Part shown: positions 1-11,489 of the stretch, one piece after another
How the letters are laid out: each line of letters starts with the position of its first letter
Position numbering within the stretch: the stretch's first letter is position 1
Assembly (NCBI GenBank): GCA_028564925.1
Contig: CM053029.1
Location: forward strand, 187,940,354 to 188,004,353
Reading direction: 5' to 3'
Origin: Lithobates sylvaticus
Lineage: Eukaryota > Chordata > Amphibia > Anura > Ranidae
DNA: 64,000 bases
Translations under genes and position numbers: made by a program
The notes under the pieces: generated by a model
Seen by the model: only the letters and a program-made list of their open reading frames with translations
Told to the model about the DNA's origin: nothing
Databases searched by the model: none

Positions 1-1198
1 TTCAAGGTATCCTTTGGCAAGGAATCTTTGTTTTAAAGTGGAAGCTTGTTGATAGTAATCCGCAATTTCTGTACAGTTACATCTAATTCGCTGTAACTGT
101 CCTTTAGGGACCACAGCCAGCCATGATCTATGATGGCAGCTAGATAGAGGAATGTACGCATTGCAGTCCGTCTCTTTGAAACATGTGCTAGTAATAAACC
201 GCCCATCCTTGACGGTAATATTGAGATCTAAAAAATGAATTTGGGTATCACTAGCTTCATACGGCAAAGAGAAACCTCTATTGTTGTCATTTAATTTGAG
301 AAAAAATGATTCTAGTGATGACAGATCTCCCTCCCAAAGAACAATCACATCTTCAATGTACCTTCTCCAGAGGCGTAACTCTCTGGGATGATTAGAGTTT
401 ATACATTCATGCTCCCATCAGGCCATAAATAGGTTTGCTAGACTGGGCGCAAAGTTTGCGCCCATAGCAACACCACAGGTCTGCAAGAAAAAATCACCTC
501 CAAACCAAAAATAATTATGACCCGTTGCAAAACGTAAAAGTTCCATAATGAAGTTCCTCTGTACTGTAGACAAGGACTCATCTTGTTCAAGATAGAAATT
601 GACTGCTTCAAAGCCTTGTTGATGGGATATGATGGTGTAAAGAGAGGCTACATCTGCGGTAGCTAGAATGCAGCCCTCTATCCATTCACAACCATCTAAC
701 AGGTTAATAACCTGTGTTGTATCTAGTAAGTACGAAGGAGTCTTAACTACTAAGGGTTGAAGATAGGTAATTGTCCACATATCTCCCTTTTCTGTCACAG
801 GGTCTATGCCACTAATGATGATAGGGCGACCCGGTGGCCTAGCAAGATTTTTGTGAATCTTGGGGAGGTAGTACATAACTGGTACTCTCGGAACCATAGG
901 TATAAGATATGCTTTTTCCTTCTTATTTAAAATCCCTTCTTGAAATCCATAGTCAATCAACTCAGAAAGATCTTTTCTAAATTTTACAGTAGGGTTGGAG
1001 GCTAGGGATGTGTAAATACTTCGATCAGATAGTATTCTATTAATTTCATCTGTATATTGGGACTTATCTAAAATAACAATACTGCCCCCCTTGACTATAT
1101 CATTACGATCACAGATCTGTTGAAGATTCCATTGAAGTTTATTTATATTTCCAATCCTAGGAATTTTTAATGCCACTAAATCTTTTAATACAAGGTCT

Positions 1199-2321
1199 TT
1201 AGCCACTTACCGACCGCTCACTGTATATATACACGTCATTTTTTTGAAGAAGGATATCTCGGTAATGGCAGCAGCTGCTGCCACAACCGAGGTATCCCTC
1301 TTCACAGTGATCGGTCCCCTTTCCGATAATAATGGTGCCCGTGCCTTCCGCCGCTTACCGGAACCGTCAGCAGCGGCGGAGGCGATCGCGCCCTTTCCCT
1401 GCCTGTGCATAGAGATGAGTGAGGCTAAGATGGCCCCCACTCATCTCTATACCATAGGAGGGCAGAAGCGACGTCAAAAACTTCACTTCCGCCCATACGT
1501 CTTAAAGGGGAATTTACAAATGTCATTTTTTTAAATTACATTTTCTTTTTTCATTGAAGTCCAAATATGAGATCTGAGGACTTTTTGACCCCAGATCTCA
1601 TATTTAAGAGGACCTGTCATGCTTTTTTCTATTACAAGGGATGTTTACATTCCTTGTAATAGGAATAAAAGTGATCAATTTTTTTTTTTAAAACAGTGTA
1701 AAAAATAATACAATTAAGTAAAATAAAAAGGAAAAAATAAAAATTTTTTTTTTAAAACACCCCGTCCCGACGAGCTCGCGCGCAGAAGCGAACGCATACG
1801 TGAGCAGCGCCCGCATATGAAAACGGTAGTCAAACCACACATGTGATGCATCGCCGCGATCGGTAGAGCGAGAGCAACAATTCTAGCCATAGACCTCCTC
1901 TGTAACTCAAAAAATGCAACCTGTAGATTTTTTTAAATGTCGCTTATGGAGACTTTTGAGGGTAAAAGTTTGACGCCATTCCACGAGCGGGCCGCAATTT
2001 TGAAGCGTGACATGTTGGGTATCAATTTACTCGGCGGAACATTATCTTTCACAATCCCCCAAAAATTGGGCTAATTTTACTGTTGTCTTATTTTTTTATT
2101 CAAAAAAGTGACTTTTTTCCAAAAAAAGTGCGCTTGTAAGACCGCTGCGCAAATACGGTGTAAAAAAAAGTATTGCAATGACCGCCATGTTATTCTCTAG
2201 GGTGTTAGAAAAAAAACAATATATAATGTTTGGGGGTTCTAAGTCATTTTCTAGCAAAAAAAACTGTTTTAAACATGTAAACACTTAAAATCCAAAACAA
2301 GGCTGGTCTGGAAGTGGTTAA
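1199..2321. mobile_element. TTAA-flanked non-autonomous piggyBac-like element in the PLE
   Basis: The left end reads TTAG-CCACTTACCGACC and the right end CTGGAAGTGG-TTAA, so the termini are inverted and the target resembles piggyBac TTAA. The body has frog-repeat landmarks shared with 4125-5690 and 8330-8465 (colour: 'ctgcgcaaata' and 'tattgcaatgaccgccat' stretches). No transposase is visible. It sits inside Penelope-like sequence and is therefore younger than it. Confidence 0.6.
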
Positions 2322-2591
2322 ATACCTGGACAGAAGGGGCAATAAATCCTGGGGTATTGAAGAGAGAAGCATTAGAGAAATTCGTATGATGAACTGGAAC
2401 ACTAACAACGCCCCCAGTAGTTATCTGGGGCACTAAACTGGTTGTAACATTAGTATCAGGTAAGAGAGAGGGATTACGAGCAATTTGACTACTATTTCCG
2501 ATCGGGTTCAAAATTAAATGTTTGTTAATGTTCATTTTTCAAATTAATTTATACACATCGATAAGTTTCGCATTTATTAAGCTTATGTGGT

Positions 2592-2609
2592 GGGGGGGGG
2601 GGGGGGGGG
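2592..2609. repeat. Poly-G run
   Basis: An 18-base G homopolymer between the two PLE segments. Its length is probably unreliable in the assembly. Confidence 0.9.
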
Positions 2610-3516
2610 CAAATTTTAGACCCTGGCTGAGAACTTTGTTCCCCTTGGGTTAATTGGACTGAACTCAGATTAAAAACCCCATTAATATCTACTTCGTTCT
2701 TTTCTTTGGCCCTGACCCTCCCCCTCACATGCCTCTCTTTCTTCGTAACCCCTTTTTATTCTGTTGTTGCCCATGGGAAAAAAAAACGTGATTGGCCTTC
2801 ATCCATATCTTCAAAAGGAGAGTCATGATAGCGCTCCCTTTGTGATATAGGATAGTCACTGTATTGATTAGGATGTCTCATAATAGCTTGATTGTCCTCA
2901 AATCCATCTCCCCGATAGCTGGATAGAGGTGCAGATCTATTTTGCGTAACAAGGGGTCTATTTGTAGGACTTTGAGCCCTTGCGCCTAAATTGCGGTTAT
3001 TCACAAAATCTCTAGGGTCACCCCTATGTTCCCACTGATTCGCATAAGTAGGATTGTCCTTATATAATACTCTCCCTGGATAATTATTTTTGAAATTGTT
3101 GTTATTATAGACAGAACCCCTCTGATAGGTCTGATGAGGAATTCCTTTTGGATGACTATGATAGGGAACGCCTTGTTGGTGGGTGTTACCTTGATGCCTA
3201 TAGGGATTTTGATTAGTAAAATTGGAATTCCCTCTATTATTATTTCTAGGGGAAAAACTCCTCGAAGTTCCTATCATTCACCCTATTTGGAAGAGGGGGG
3301 TGGTAGCATGGTATTGGGGATTGTAGTAGAAGGAGGTTGGGATGAGGTGGTTAAATTAGCATCAGCTCTCTCACCCCCTGCCTGTTCATCAATCTTGATT
3401 TGCCATTTGAAAATTACTTCTTTTCCCTTCTTTTTAAGGATCAATGGACTTTTAGCTTTGATGGGACCTTGGCTTTAGCTTTTTTGTCACTTTTTTCTTT
3501 TTGGTATTTATTTTCT

Positions 3517-3533
3517 TATATATATATATATAT

Positions 3534-3583
<50 letters not shown>
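3517..3583. repeat. (TA)n(CA)n microsatellite
   Basis: About 24 bases of alternating TA followed by about 42 bases of CA. Confidence 0.95.
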
Positions 3584-3585
<2 letters not shown>

Positions 3586-4124
3586 CATTTATATATTTAT
3601 GAGTTTTTAATTAGCACTGCATCATTTTGATATAGCAATTTACAGTTGCAGACCTATTATTAAGCTGCATTCACATGTTAAACTTACAATCAGAGACCCC
3701 TCACAGCTGCTGCTGTGTGAATTTCCAAGCTATTATGGGCAGAGTCCTATGTAGTCCAAATGTCTGTCCTATAAAGTGCTTTCATATCTGACTGTTATCA
3801 CTGCATATGTCCCAGTCCCCCAGCTGCTGCGTCTGGGTCCTTTTGTACTTACTTGGTTCAAAGGAGTTTGTCTTCTTCTAAGTCCAACATTCGCAATATA
3901 CTGAGGCTATACTCCATTTATTGACGTATTCTCATCACTGTGCGTGCCAACAGTCTTAAATGGCCCAAATGTAGCTGCAGAAAATCCACCACAAACACTT
4001 GTTTTTTTCCTGTTTTTTAGGTTTCTGTTTTGTTTGTTGTTTTGACTGTTTTTGTATTTTTTTTTTTTACTGTTTCAGTTTCTTATTGTTTTTTGTGGTT
4101 TTAATTTTTTTTTACTGGTTTCTT
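3584..4124. other. Unassigned A/T-rich stretch
   Basis: No coding potential or clear termini were seen. It contains T-rich runs and diverged sequence that may be old repeat. Confidence 0.4.
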
Positions 4125-5634
4125 AGCATAGAGGGAATCTCTCCATAAAGAGGGACCTGTCGTGCCCTATTCCTATTAGGGATAAAGGCATGTTTACATT
4201 CCTTGTAATAGGAATGAAAGCGATACAAAAAAACCAAACAAAAAACAAACATTACAATATATACCCAACTAGGACCAGCGACGTACTGGTATGTTGCTGG
4301 ACTTTGAGTGGTTATACCGGAATGATGCCTGCAGGTATAGGTATCATCTTGGTATCTTATTTTTTTCAGCCGGCGGTTGGCTTTCATGTAAAAGCAATCC
4401 TTAGGGTAATTAGCTGCTAGACTGCTTTTACAAGCCGTCTTCCATGGTTTTCTCTGGCTCTTCTGGCCCACCGGGGAGCCCCAGAATACAGCCGGTGATT
4501 CCACCAGCTGACCGGAGAACAGAACAGCTCCAATCATCTCTAGGGCCTAAGAAACCGGAAGCAACGAACATTTCATGACTTCAGTTTCACCGGATATAAA
4601 ACAGCGCCATTGAGAAATCATCTTATCACACCGATCTTGGTGTGGTCAGATGCGTGAAGGGCTGAGGAGAAATCTAGTGTCTAATAGACCCCAAAATGTT
4701 TTAATAATAATAAAATAAAAATATCACTACATATTGCAGTCATAGGGGATATTTACATTCCCCTATGTAAAACAATACATTTAAATAAATAAAAATTTAG
4801 TGTAAAAATAAAAAAGCAAAATTAATAAAAATAAATAAAAAAAGCACCTGTCCCCAGATGCACGCAAACGCAAGTCTCGTGTCATAAGTAAACAGCAATT
4901 GCATCACGCACGTGAGGTATCACCGCGAACATCAGATCGAGAACAGTAATTCTAGCAGTAGACCTCCCCTGTAAAGGCTTTTAAATATGTATAGTTTGTT
5001 GCCACTGCACAAGGTGTGCAACGCTTTAAAGCATGTCGTGTTTGGTAGCTATGTACTCGGCCTAAGATCATCTTTTATATTTCAGCAAACAGTTGGGAAA
5101 TAGTGCGTTTTGTGCATTAAAAAATAAAAGTAGTGCTTGAAAAAAAGAAATTGTGCTTGAAAAAAAAAAGTGTCAGAAAGGACTTGGTGGTTCAAGTGGC
5201 TGGCCAGACTCGCAGCACAGCACATGACCAGTGACCACCACATTCGCCTAATCACAGGGTGCAACATGGCGGCCAGATTGCATTCGCAGGGGACACAGCA
5301 GTTAAGTTAATTACAAGCGGTAATTTGGGGGTGGGGGGGGGTTGGGGGTTGGACTGCCCTGCCATTTTAGTACCTCGAGAAATGTCATAGGTAGTCACAC
5401 TAAAAGCTGCATTATAAAATTCTGGAAAGAAAAAAATAAAAATGTACCCTAGTTTGTAGACGCTATAACTTCTGCGCAAACCAATATACGCTTATTGAAT
5501 TTTATTTTTACCCAAGACATGGGTATATATGTTTTTCAAAATTTTCGCAAAAAATAAAAAATCCCAGGAGGTGATCAAATACCACCAAAAGAAAGCTCCA
5601 TTTGTGAGGGGGGGGGGGGGGGTGGGGGGGGGAT

Positions 5635-5676
<42 letters not shown>

Positions 5677-5690
5677 ATACAAATTTGTGA
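4125..5690. mobile_element. Degraded piggyBac-like TTAA-family repeats
   Basis: Contains the landmark near 4190-4215 ('tgtttacattccttgtaataggaat') also seen at about 1640-1670, and the block near 5455-5600 (CTATAACTTCTGCGCAAACC, then CCACCAAAAGAAAGCTC) that recurs at 9.6, 11.3, 16.5 and 40.6-40.85 kb. It appears to comprise parts of two family members. The right side is lost in a poly-G run. No coding capacity. Confidence 0.5.
5608..5675. repeat. Long G-run with few interruptions
   Basis: About 68 bases of almost pure G on the plus strand, at the point where the piggyBac-like repeat breaks off. It could form G-quadruplexes, but the length is likely unreliable. The proline-rich frames on the other strand are artefacts of this run. 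Confidence 0.9.
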
Positions 5691-5974
5691 TGTTTTGGTG
5701 ACAAGACCATGCCTCCCTCATCAGCCAGAGGCTCGTGACGGTTCTCCCCTCATGGCGTCTCCTGGGTTGTTTGTCCAGATCCCTGCACCCTTTCCGACAT
5801 CCAGAGGCTCCAGAGTGGATTGGACTTCTCCTTGGTGGTCTCACTTTGATCTAATATATGCTAGTCTTCTCGGATGTCTTAAATTAAGTTGTTTGGAATA
5901 AACTGTGCTACATTATCGATGGCTTGGTGCCTTACCTTCTTCAGTCGATTTGTTTTAAATTTGTACACCTGGGC

Positions 5975-5980
<6 letters not shown>

Positions 5981-6011
<31 letters not shown>
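5981..6011. repeat. Poly-A run
   Basis: 31 consecutive A bases. It may be the tail of an unidentified plus-strand retroposed sequence, but no body was recognised. Confidence 0.8.
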
Positions 6012-6014
<3 letters not shown>

Positions 6015-6056
6015 ATGAAACTTCCTCATGTACACAGCTGCTCCAAAAACAGACGT

Positions 6057-6458
6057 TTAGGCCCCTTTCACACTGGGGCGGTTTTGCAGGTGCTATAGCG
6101 CCTGCAAACCGACCCGAAACAGCTGTTGCTGTGTCTTCAGTGTGAAAGCCGGAGGGCTTTCACACTGAAGCGGTGCGCTTGCAGGACGCTGAAAAATGTC
6201 CTGCAAGCCACATCTTTGCTGCACTGTAGGAGCGGTATATTTACCGCTCCTATATCGCCCCTTCCCATTAAAAACCATGGGGCAGCGCTCCAAACCCGCC
6301 CGCAAAACGCTGCTGCAGCGGCGGTTTGCGGGCGGTATTAACCCTTTTTCGGCAGCTCGCGGGGGTAAAACCACCCCGCTAGCGGCCTAAATGCGCCGAT
6401 AAATATAGCACCGCTTTACCGCCATCACCCCCAACGCCCCAGTGTGAAACTAGCCTTA
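6057..6458. mobile_element. Harbinger-like MITE, CACACTGGGGCGG family
   Basis: The left end is TTAGGCCCCTTTCACACTGG and the right end is its decayed complement ending CCTTA. The interior is GC-rich with short inverted repeats. Full or partial relatives occur at 35758-36140, 44712-44903 and 48299-48745. TTA/TAA at the ends suggests a 3-bp PIF/Harbinger target. Confidence 0.7.
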
Positions 6459-6548
6459 GGAGCAGTTTGTCAATTTTTTCAACTGTTCCTGAACTCTTCT
6501 GTTATCTTATCAGTACATAGTACACAGGTTTGTTTATAGGCAGTTGCG

Positions 6549-6772
6549 TTAAGGCTTTTTATGAAACCCAAAAAAATAAAAAAAAATAAAAAATAAAAAA
6601 AAAAACCACACGTGTTCAGATGCCGACTTTAGAGGCATTTCAAGCGCCAATCGCTTTTTTTTTTAAACACTTCTAAATGCGGCAAAATGGATGTTTTAAC
6701 TGTGGGTTACTATCTGTCAAGTTAAATCGTTCAAGAGAGGTTGCAAAAACGTCCTGTGTACATGAAGCCTTA
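6549..6772. mobile_element. Short MITE with TTAAGGCTT ends
   Basis: Ends TTAAGGCTTTTTATG and CATGAAGCCTTA are inverted. The interior is A-rich and non-coding. Confidence 0.45.
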
Positions 6773-7460
6773 GTCCTCATTCATCTCTGGAAGCCTGCAG
6801 CACATATTGGGATCTCACAACAATGACCCACGGTTGGTACAATCCACATTAACAATTTGTCATGTTAAAATCACCAAACATCAAATTAACAGTGTGGCAA
6901 GACCAACTCTTCAAAAAAATTGTCATGAGAAAATTTGTGAGCTAGCATTTTTTAATCTCAAAGAAAATGTTAGGTTTAGGTTGTTAAATCAACTCAGAAC
7001 ATCCTTGTCTCAAGTGCATCTTGGGTCAATGACAAAATACAATGGCAGCTCACATATTTCTCTGTTTACATTGTAAACCAAAGACTTCAATCTTCGCATT
7101 TCAAAAAGCAAAAGCATTTTAATGAAGCAAATAAGAACCCAATATTGACAAACCTATAGACTCAGACACCTCCCACTGGGTGCCCAAACAGAAAACAGGA
7201 AATACTTATTGGCAAACAGAATGCAAATTAACATATCGATAATAAAAAGGTAGAAATACATTCCTGAGCAGGACAATGCTTTCCCAAAACATTGTTTCCA
7301 TATTGCCTAAATACATACATCACAGCCTCTCTCTAAGGAGTCCTCAAGAGAAGTATTGTGGACACCTGAGTATCTGAGGAGGTGACAAATTTGTCGGGAC
7401 CCAAGAACTCTGGCCAAGGTTCCACGGGCAGCCCTAAAACATAAATATTATAAATATCCC
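6773..7460 (-). other. Probable MED7 3' UTR and downstream flank
   Basis: Follows the MED7 stop codon on the minus strand and has no recognised repeat. A possible poly(A) signal ATTAAA (minus) lies at 7118-7123, about 340 bases after the stop, and a second ATTAAA-like match near 6949. Neither site can be chosen without transcript data. Confidence 0.4.
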
Positions 7461-8141
7461 CTATGTCATCTCATCAATGATAACACACATGGCTGCATCT
7501 TTGTCTACTGGTGGTTCTTTGGCTGAACTGGCAGCCTCTGTGGGGGTGTCCTTCGGGTCAGAACATGGCTCCTCTATACATTCAGTCTTAACAGTGACAT
7601 CACCGTCAGGCAGGGGCAGATCATCAGGCAATGAAGACAAACAGTTCTGGATCATCTCTACCACCCTTTCGAGATGTTTCTGAAACCTCTCGGCGGTCTC
7701 CAGGCGCTGTCTTTTCTGCACCTCCATCATAACCCTTAGGGTCTCCCGGGCTTGGTGGGGTCGGTATTCATTGATGAGGTGGTGCATGTGAACAAACAGT
7801 AGTTTCAGATCCTCCAGCTTCTCCTCTCTTTTTATACTTCCAGGACTTCGTATCAAGATGTCCAGTAGATCCAGGAAGTTAATTAGTATAGACATGTTGA
7901 GTCGTCTCAGTTCCTTTTTGTGGTCGAACTGTTGAGGGTGCAGCCGCTCGATGCCCTGGCTCTCCAGAGGGCGGATGATAATGTCATCGCATTGGAACTG
8001 GTTACCAAACATCATGTAGCTGTCCTTGACGGGTGGTGGTGGTTTAGGGACCAACCCCTTGCGAACATTTTCATCAGTAAACTCTTTGATGTACTGCAGT
8101 GGTGGCGAAGGCATAGCACTCACTTGCTGAGGCTCCCCCAT
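7461..8141 (-). CDS. MED7: Mediator complex subunit 7
   Basis: Encodes 226 residues closely matching vertebrate MED7 throughout. MED7 is a nuclear middle-module subunit of Mediator that pairs with MED21 to form the hinge linking activators to RNA polymerase II. Seen: N-terminus [10 protein letters not shown], a proline tract PKPPPPVKD (about 32-40), the conserved [11 protein letters not shown] and [13 protein letters not shown], a helical core including [20 protein letters not shown] and the coiled-coil region [20 protein letters not shown], then an acidic variable tail ending VIIDEMT. The family is usually about 230 residues, so this looks complete and intact. An upstream in-frame ATG at 8180 is rejected because a splice acceptor lies between it and the conserved ATG, and because ACCATGG is a strong start context. 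The coding part is one exon, as in other vertebrates. Confidence 0.97.
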   Translation of the reverse strand: MGEPQQVSAMPSPPLQYIKEFTDENVRKGLVPKPPPPVKDSYMMFGNQFQCDDIIIRPLESQGIERLHPQQFDHKKELRRLNMSILINFLDLLDILIRSPGSIKREEKLEDLKLLFVHMHHLINEYRPHQARETLRVMMEVQKRQRLETAERFQKHLERVVEMIQNCLSSLPDDLPLPDGDVTVKTECIEEPCSDPKDTPTEAASSAKEPPVDKDAAMCVIIDEMT

Positions 8142-8159
8142 GGTAAAAAGTGAAATGAC
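8142..8159 (-). other. MED7: 5' UTR part of the MED7 coding exon, with 3' splice site
   Basis: On the minus strand a pyrimidine tract CTCTTCTCTTCCAG ends at 8160, giving an exon start at 8159, 18 bases before the ATG. This matches the vertebrate arrangement of a non-coding first exon joined to a single coding exon. Confidence 0.7.
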
Positions 8160-8329
8160 CTGGAAGAGAAGAGCACGCAATCAGATTCCATCTCCAATAC
8201 CTTTAAAGTAGAGCTGCACGATACGGGATAAAATGAGAATCACAGCTTTTTCCCTTAGAATAAAGATCACAAATCTCTCACAATTCTCATGGCGTAACAT
8301 CTTCACATTATACAAACAAATTAGGCTAA

Positions 8330-8465
8330 TTTTTTTTTTTTCCATTCACTGAAGTGTATTTTTTCCCCAAAAATTGCTTTTGAAAGACCGCTGCGCAAAT
8401 ATAGTGCGACATAAAATATTGCAATGACCACCATTTTATTCTCTATGGTCTCTGCTAAAAATGAT
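8330..8465. mobile_element. Fragment of the piggyBac-like TTAA repeat
   Basis: Matches the segment near 2100-2225 of the first TTAA element, including 'gaaagaccgctgcgcaaata' and 'attgcaatgaccaccat'. Truncated on both sides; a Tc1 relic follows directly. Confidence 0.6.
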
Positions 8466-8470
8466 ATATA

Positions 8471-9302
8471 ATTGTGCTCATAAGTTTACATACCCTGGCA
8501 GAATTTATGATTCCGAGAATATAAATAACACAAAACCATCTTTCACTCATGGTTAGTGTTTGGCTGAAGCCATTTATTATCAATCAACTGTGTTTACTCT
8601 TTTTAAAATCATAATCACAACAGAAACTTCCCAAATGACCCTGATCAAAAGTTTACATACCCTGGTGATTTTGGCCTGATAACATGCACACAAGTTGACA
8701 CAGAGGTTTGAATGGCTATTAAAAGGTAACCATCCTCACCTGTGATCTGTTTGCTTGTAGTGTGTGTATAAAAGGTCAATGAGTTTCTGGACTCCTGACA
8801 GACCCATTGCATCTTTCATCCAGTGCTGCACTGATGTTTCTGGATTCTGATTCATGGGGAAAAGCAAAAGAATTGTCAAAGGATCTGTGGGAAAAGGTAG
8901 TTGAATTGTATAAAACAGGAAAGGGATATAAAAAGATATCCAAGGAATTGAGAATGCCAATCAGCAGTGTTCAAACGCTAATCAAGAAGTGGAAAATGAG
9001 GGGGTTCTGTTGAAACCAAACCACGGTCAGGTAGACCAACTAAAATTTCAGCTACAACTGAAAAGGAAAATTGTTCGGAATGCAAAGAAAAACACACAAA
9101 TAATTTCAGGTGAAATACAGGACTCTCTGAAAACATGTGGTGTGGCTGTTTTAAGATGCACAATAAGGAGGCACTTGAAAAAAGATGGGCTGCATGGTTG
9201 AGTCACCAGAAGAAAGCCTTTACTACACAAATGCCACAAAGTATCCCGCTTACAATACGCCAGAGAGACAAGCCTCAAACCTTCTGGCACAAAGTCAGAA
9301 AT
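8471..9302 (+). mobile_element. Tc1/mariner relic, 5' part with helix-turn-helix
   Basis: Starts with the Tc1 terminal motif GTGCTCATAAGTTTACATAC; an inner direct repeat of it lies near 8644. The plus strand then encodes the transposase N-terminal DNA-binding region (KELSKDLWEKVVELYKTG followed by SSVQTLIKKWKMRG). The catalytic half is missing: similarity stops near 9302. Inactive. A TA-dinucleotide insertion site at the left end is consistent with Tc1. Confidence 0.8.
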
Positions 9303-9404
9303 ACACATAAACACATTTTTTAACATACTATCACCAGTCAGCATCACCACCACACCAGTCACATGGTGATGCTGTAGTGCACTGGTGACCGTATGTATAT
9401 TAAA

Positions 9405-9408
<4 letters not shown>

Positions 9409-9449
<41 letters not shown>

Positions 9450-9490
9450 TATATATTTCCAAATATATATATATATATTATATATATATA
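9409..9490. repeat. (TA)n microsatellite
   Basis: About 80 bases of TA with two short interruptions, self-complementary. Confidence 0.95.
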
Positions 9491-9497
9491 AAAACTT

Positions 9498-9994
9498 GCC
9501 ATGCCTCTTTACCTTGGACTGTCTACTTTCCAAAAAGGGGTCATTTGTACTGTTCTGGTATTTTAGAGCCTCAAGAAAGGAGATTGGCCGTCAGCACATC
9601 AGGATTGATCAATTTTCAAACATATATCCCATAGTTTGTAGACGCTATAACTTTCACACAAACTAATCAAAATACATTTATTGGGATTTTTTTTTAACAA
9701 GTAGCAGAATACATTTTGTGCTAAATTTATGAAGATATAATATTGGTTATGTTTTATAAACAGGAAGAGATATTCTCTACTTTTTAAAAAAAATAAATAA
9801 AAAAAAAAAAGAAAGTCTTTAGTTTCTAAGAAACAAAAAAGCCAGGTGATCAAATGCCACCAAAATAAAGCATTATGTGTGGGAAAATTATGATATAAAT
9901 TTAGTTTGGGTACAGTATTGCACGACCGCACAATTACCAGTTAAAGTAGCTCAGTGTCGAATAGCAAAAATGCTCTGGTCATGAAGGGGGTAAA
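9498..9994. mobile_element. piggyBac-like repeat, diverged and truncated
   Basis: Carries family landmarks in the same order as at 40.6-40.99 kb: 'gacgctataact' near 9641, GGTGATCAAATGCCACCAAA near 9845 and 'cgaccgcacaatt' near 9921. The right end is a decayed TTAA near 9990. The left end is not defined. Confidence 0.6.
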
Positions 9995-10010
9995 AACCTT
10001 CTGGAGATCA

Positions 10011-10482
10011 AGTGGAGCTCCACCCGAATGGGGAAGCACTGCCCGCCACTGCCATATTTAGCACTTTTTTGGGGGGAGGGTCTGGTTTTGACAGGTACCC
10101 ACTGGTGTGATCTGAGCCGGAAGTTCACCCCCCCCCCCCCCCAAGTCACAGAAGACTACAGGACCATTTACAAAGGTGCAGCACAGCTTTATGTCTTGTT
10201 TCCCTTACTGTAGAAGCCGGTTGAAGAATCAGCTCAGGTGAGGACAGTGCTGGATCCCTGGACAGGTAAGTGTCCTTATATTAAAAAAAGTCAGCAACTG
10301 CAGTATTTGTAGCTGCAGACTTAATATTTTTTCTGAAGGAGCCTGGCGCTCTTCTTTAAGCACAGGCAGGAAAAAAAGTCACCTCTCTTTACACTTCCTG
10401 CTGTGTCACCAGGACAGGAAGGAGACACAAACTAGAACACCTTCCCCACTCTAACTCTAGTTTGTGTAGAGTTCCACTTTAA
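10011..10482. mobile_element. T2-like TTAA MITE with hairpins
   Basis: The right end is TCCACTTTAA (TTAA 10479-10482) and the left end begins AGTGGAGCTCCAC, an inverted match. Internal stems include ACACAAACTAGA at 10425-10436 pairing with 10456-10467. It carries CAG|GTAAGT at 10263-10271 and the 'gtcagcaactgcagtatttg' module shared with 43.0 and 44.1 kb. Lies within the predicted MED7 intron, about 250 bases downstream of exon 1. Confidence 0.65.
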
Positions 10483-10727
10483 GGTGCCTATAGAGTGTAA
10501 CACACCTTACCCATACACAACTCTACAGAGAGCCCATCGTATGTCTATATCTATAGACACCATCATCCACTGGTAATTGCTATCAGTCCCCTATGACAAG
10601 CTGTGTGATCAGCATACATACTCCAGCTGCTATGTAGCAGTAGGACCTTCTACCAGCAACAGGGCCAGCCGTACCCCCGCACAGTTCTGCCGGTAACCCT
10701 CACACTCAGGAATCTCTGTCACATTAC

Positions 10728-10935
10728 CTGCAGCGCCACAACACACGCTCAGCTCCACTCTAAGCTGCGACACGTCCCCGGACGTGACGTTTCTCCCTCC
10801 TTCACGTTTTCACGCTGAAACACCGCCCTCCCGGCCAAAGCGATTTTGATTGGCTGCCGCGAACAAAGTGGCAGACGTGCGAGGAAGCGCTTCTGCGCAG
10901 GTATGAGTTTAGTTGTCACTAGAGGGCGCTGTATG
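10728..10935 (-). promoter_or_regulatory. MED7: Predicted MED7 first exon and CpG-rich promoter
   Basis: A CpG-rich stretch, standing out from A/T-rich surroundings, lies directly upstream of the predicted donor at 10727/10728. Going upstream on the minus strand it contains a CRE-like half site (TGACGT read on plus, 10785-10790) and a CCAAT box (ATTGG on plus, 10849-10853). No TATA box is obvious. The transcription start is probably between about 10790 and 10840. A CTCF-like match lies just beyond. Inferred from context and motifs. Confidence 0.5.
10916..10931 (+). promoter_or_regulatory. CTCF-like motif beside the MED7 promoter
   Basis: TCACTAGAGGGCGCTG fits the vertebrate CTCF core CCASYAGRKGGCRSTM at 14 of 16 positions. 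Confidence 0.45.
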
Positions 10936-11165
10936 CACAGTAATGGACGGAGTTGCAGCGAGAGTGATAGGAGGGGAGGGAAGAAGAATTCGCTCCTCCT
11001 ACACCTGTTACATGAGATCCTAGGAGTGATACGTCTCACAATAAAACCACAATACGGGGCACAGCGCCTCCCTGTGGAATTGGTGAGGCTCTGTCCTAGC
11101 TAGGGTTGCCACATCTTCTTTAAACCTAACCTGAACACTTTAGTGGCACAATGCAGTACGCTTGC

Positions 11166-11405
11166 TTAACCACTTGACCTCCGGAAGATTTTTATTTTTT
11201 GTGATATGGCACTGCGTTACTTTAACTGACAATTGTGCGGTCGTGCGATGCTGTACACAAATAAAATTGATGAATTGATTCCCACAAATAGAGCTTTCTT
11301 TTGGTGGGATTTGATCACCTCTGCGTTTTTAATTTTTTGCGCTATAAATAAAAAAAGACTGTCAATATTGAAAAAAATATTTTTTTTTACTTTTTTGCTA
11401 TAAAA
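11166..11405. mobile_element. piggyBac-like TTAA element, truncated
   Basis: Begins TTAACCACTTGACC, then GGCACTGCGTTACTTTAACT and 'ctttcttttggtgggatttg', the order seen at 16322 onward. The right half is missing. Confidence 0.65.
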
Positions 11406-11489
11406 CAGGGGTCGGCAACCTGTCAATCGCAGTCCACCTGTTGACCGCCTGCAGATGACAGATAGACTGAAAACAGGTTCCTGCGCCGT

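Larger units (their letters stand above)
1..3480 (-). mobile_element. Penelope-like element (PLE) fossil, interrupted
   Basis: A minus-strand reverse transcriptase region (about 1-1206) has PLE hallmarks: LPKIHK followed by RPIIISG, a TADVASLYT box and QTCGVAMGANFAPSLANLFM. Similarity continues past this to the window edge, so the element runs off the left end. A separate minus-strand region at about 2330-3480 encodes an Asn/Gln/Arg-rich low-complexity segment like the N-terminal part of some PLEs. A TTAA-flanked element (1199-2321) separates the two. The copy is an old, broken fossil with several breaks and no full-length frame. The GIY-YIG endonuclease would lie beyond the window. Confidence 0.75.
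8160..10727 (-). other. MED7: Predicted MED7 intron 1
   Basis: Bounded by a donor CTGCAG|GTAATG (exon end at 10728) and the acceptor CTCTTCTCTTCCAG at 8160. Length 2568 bases. It is mostly filled by repeat: a piggyBac-like fragment, a Tc1 relic, a TA microsatellite, another piggyBac-like fragment and a hairpin MITE. The splice pair is inferred from consensus only. Confidence 0.6.

Noticed and set aside
1207-1534. Ala-rich frames on both strands
   Set aside because: Inside a non-autonomous TTAA element; complementary shadows of GC-rich repeat.
5492-5844. Polyproline protein frames
   Set aside because: Produced by the G-run at 5608-5675.
8142-8180. Upstream in-frame ATG for MED7
   Set aside because: Separated from the conserved start by a good 3' splice site; the 13 extra residues are not in the family.
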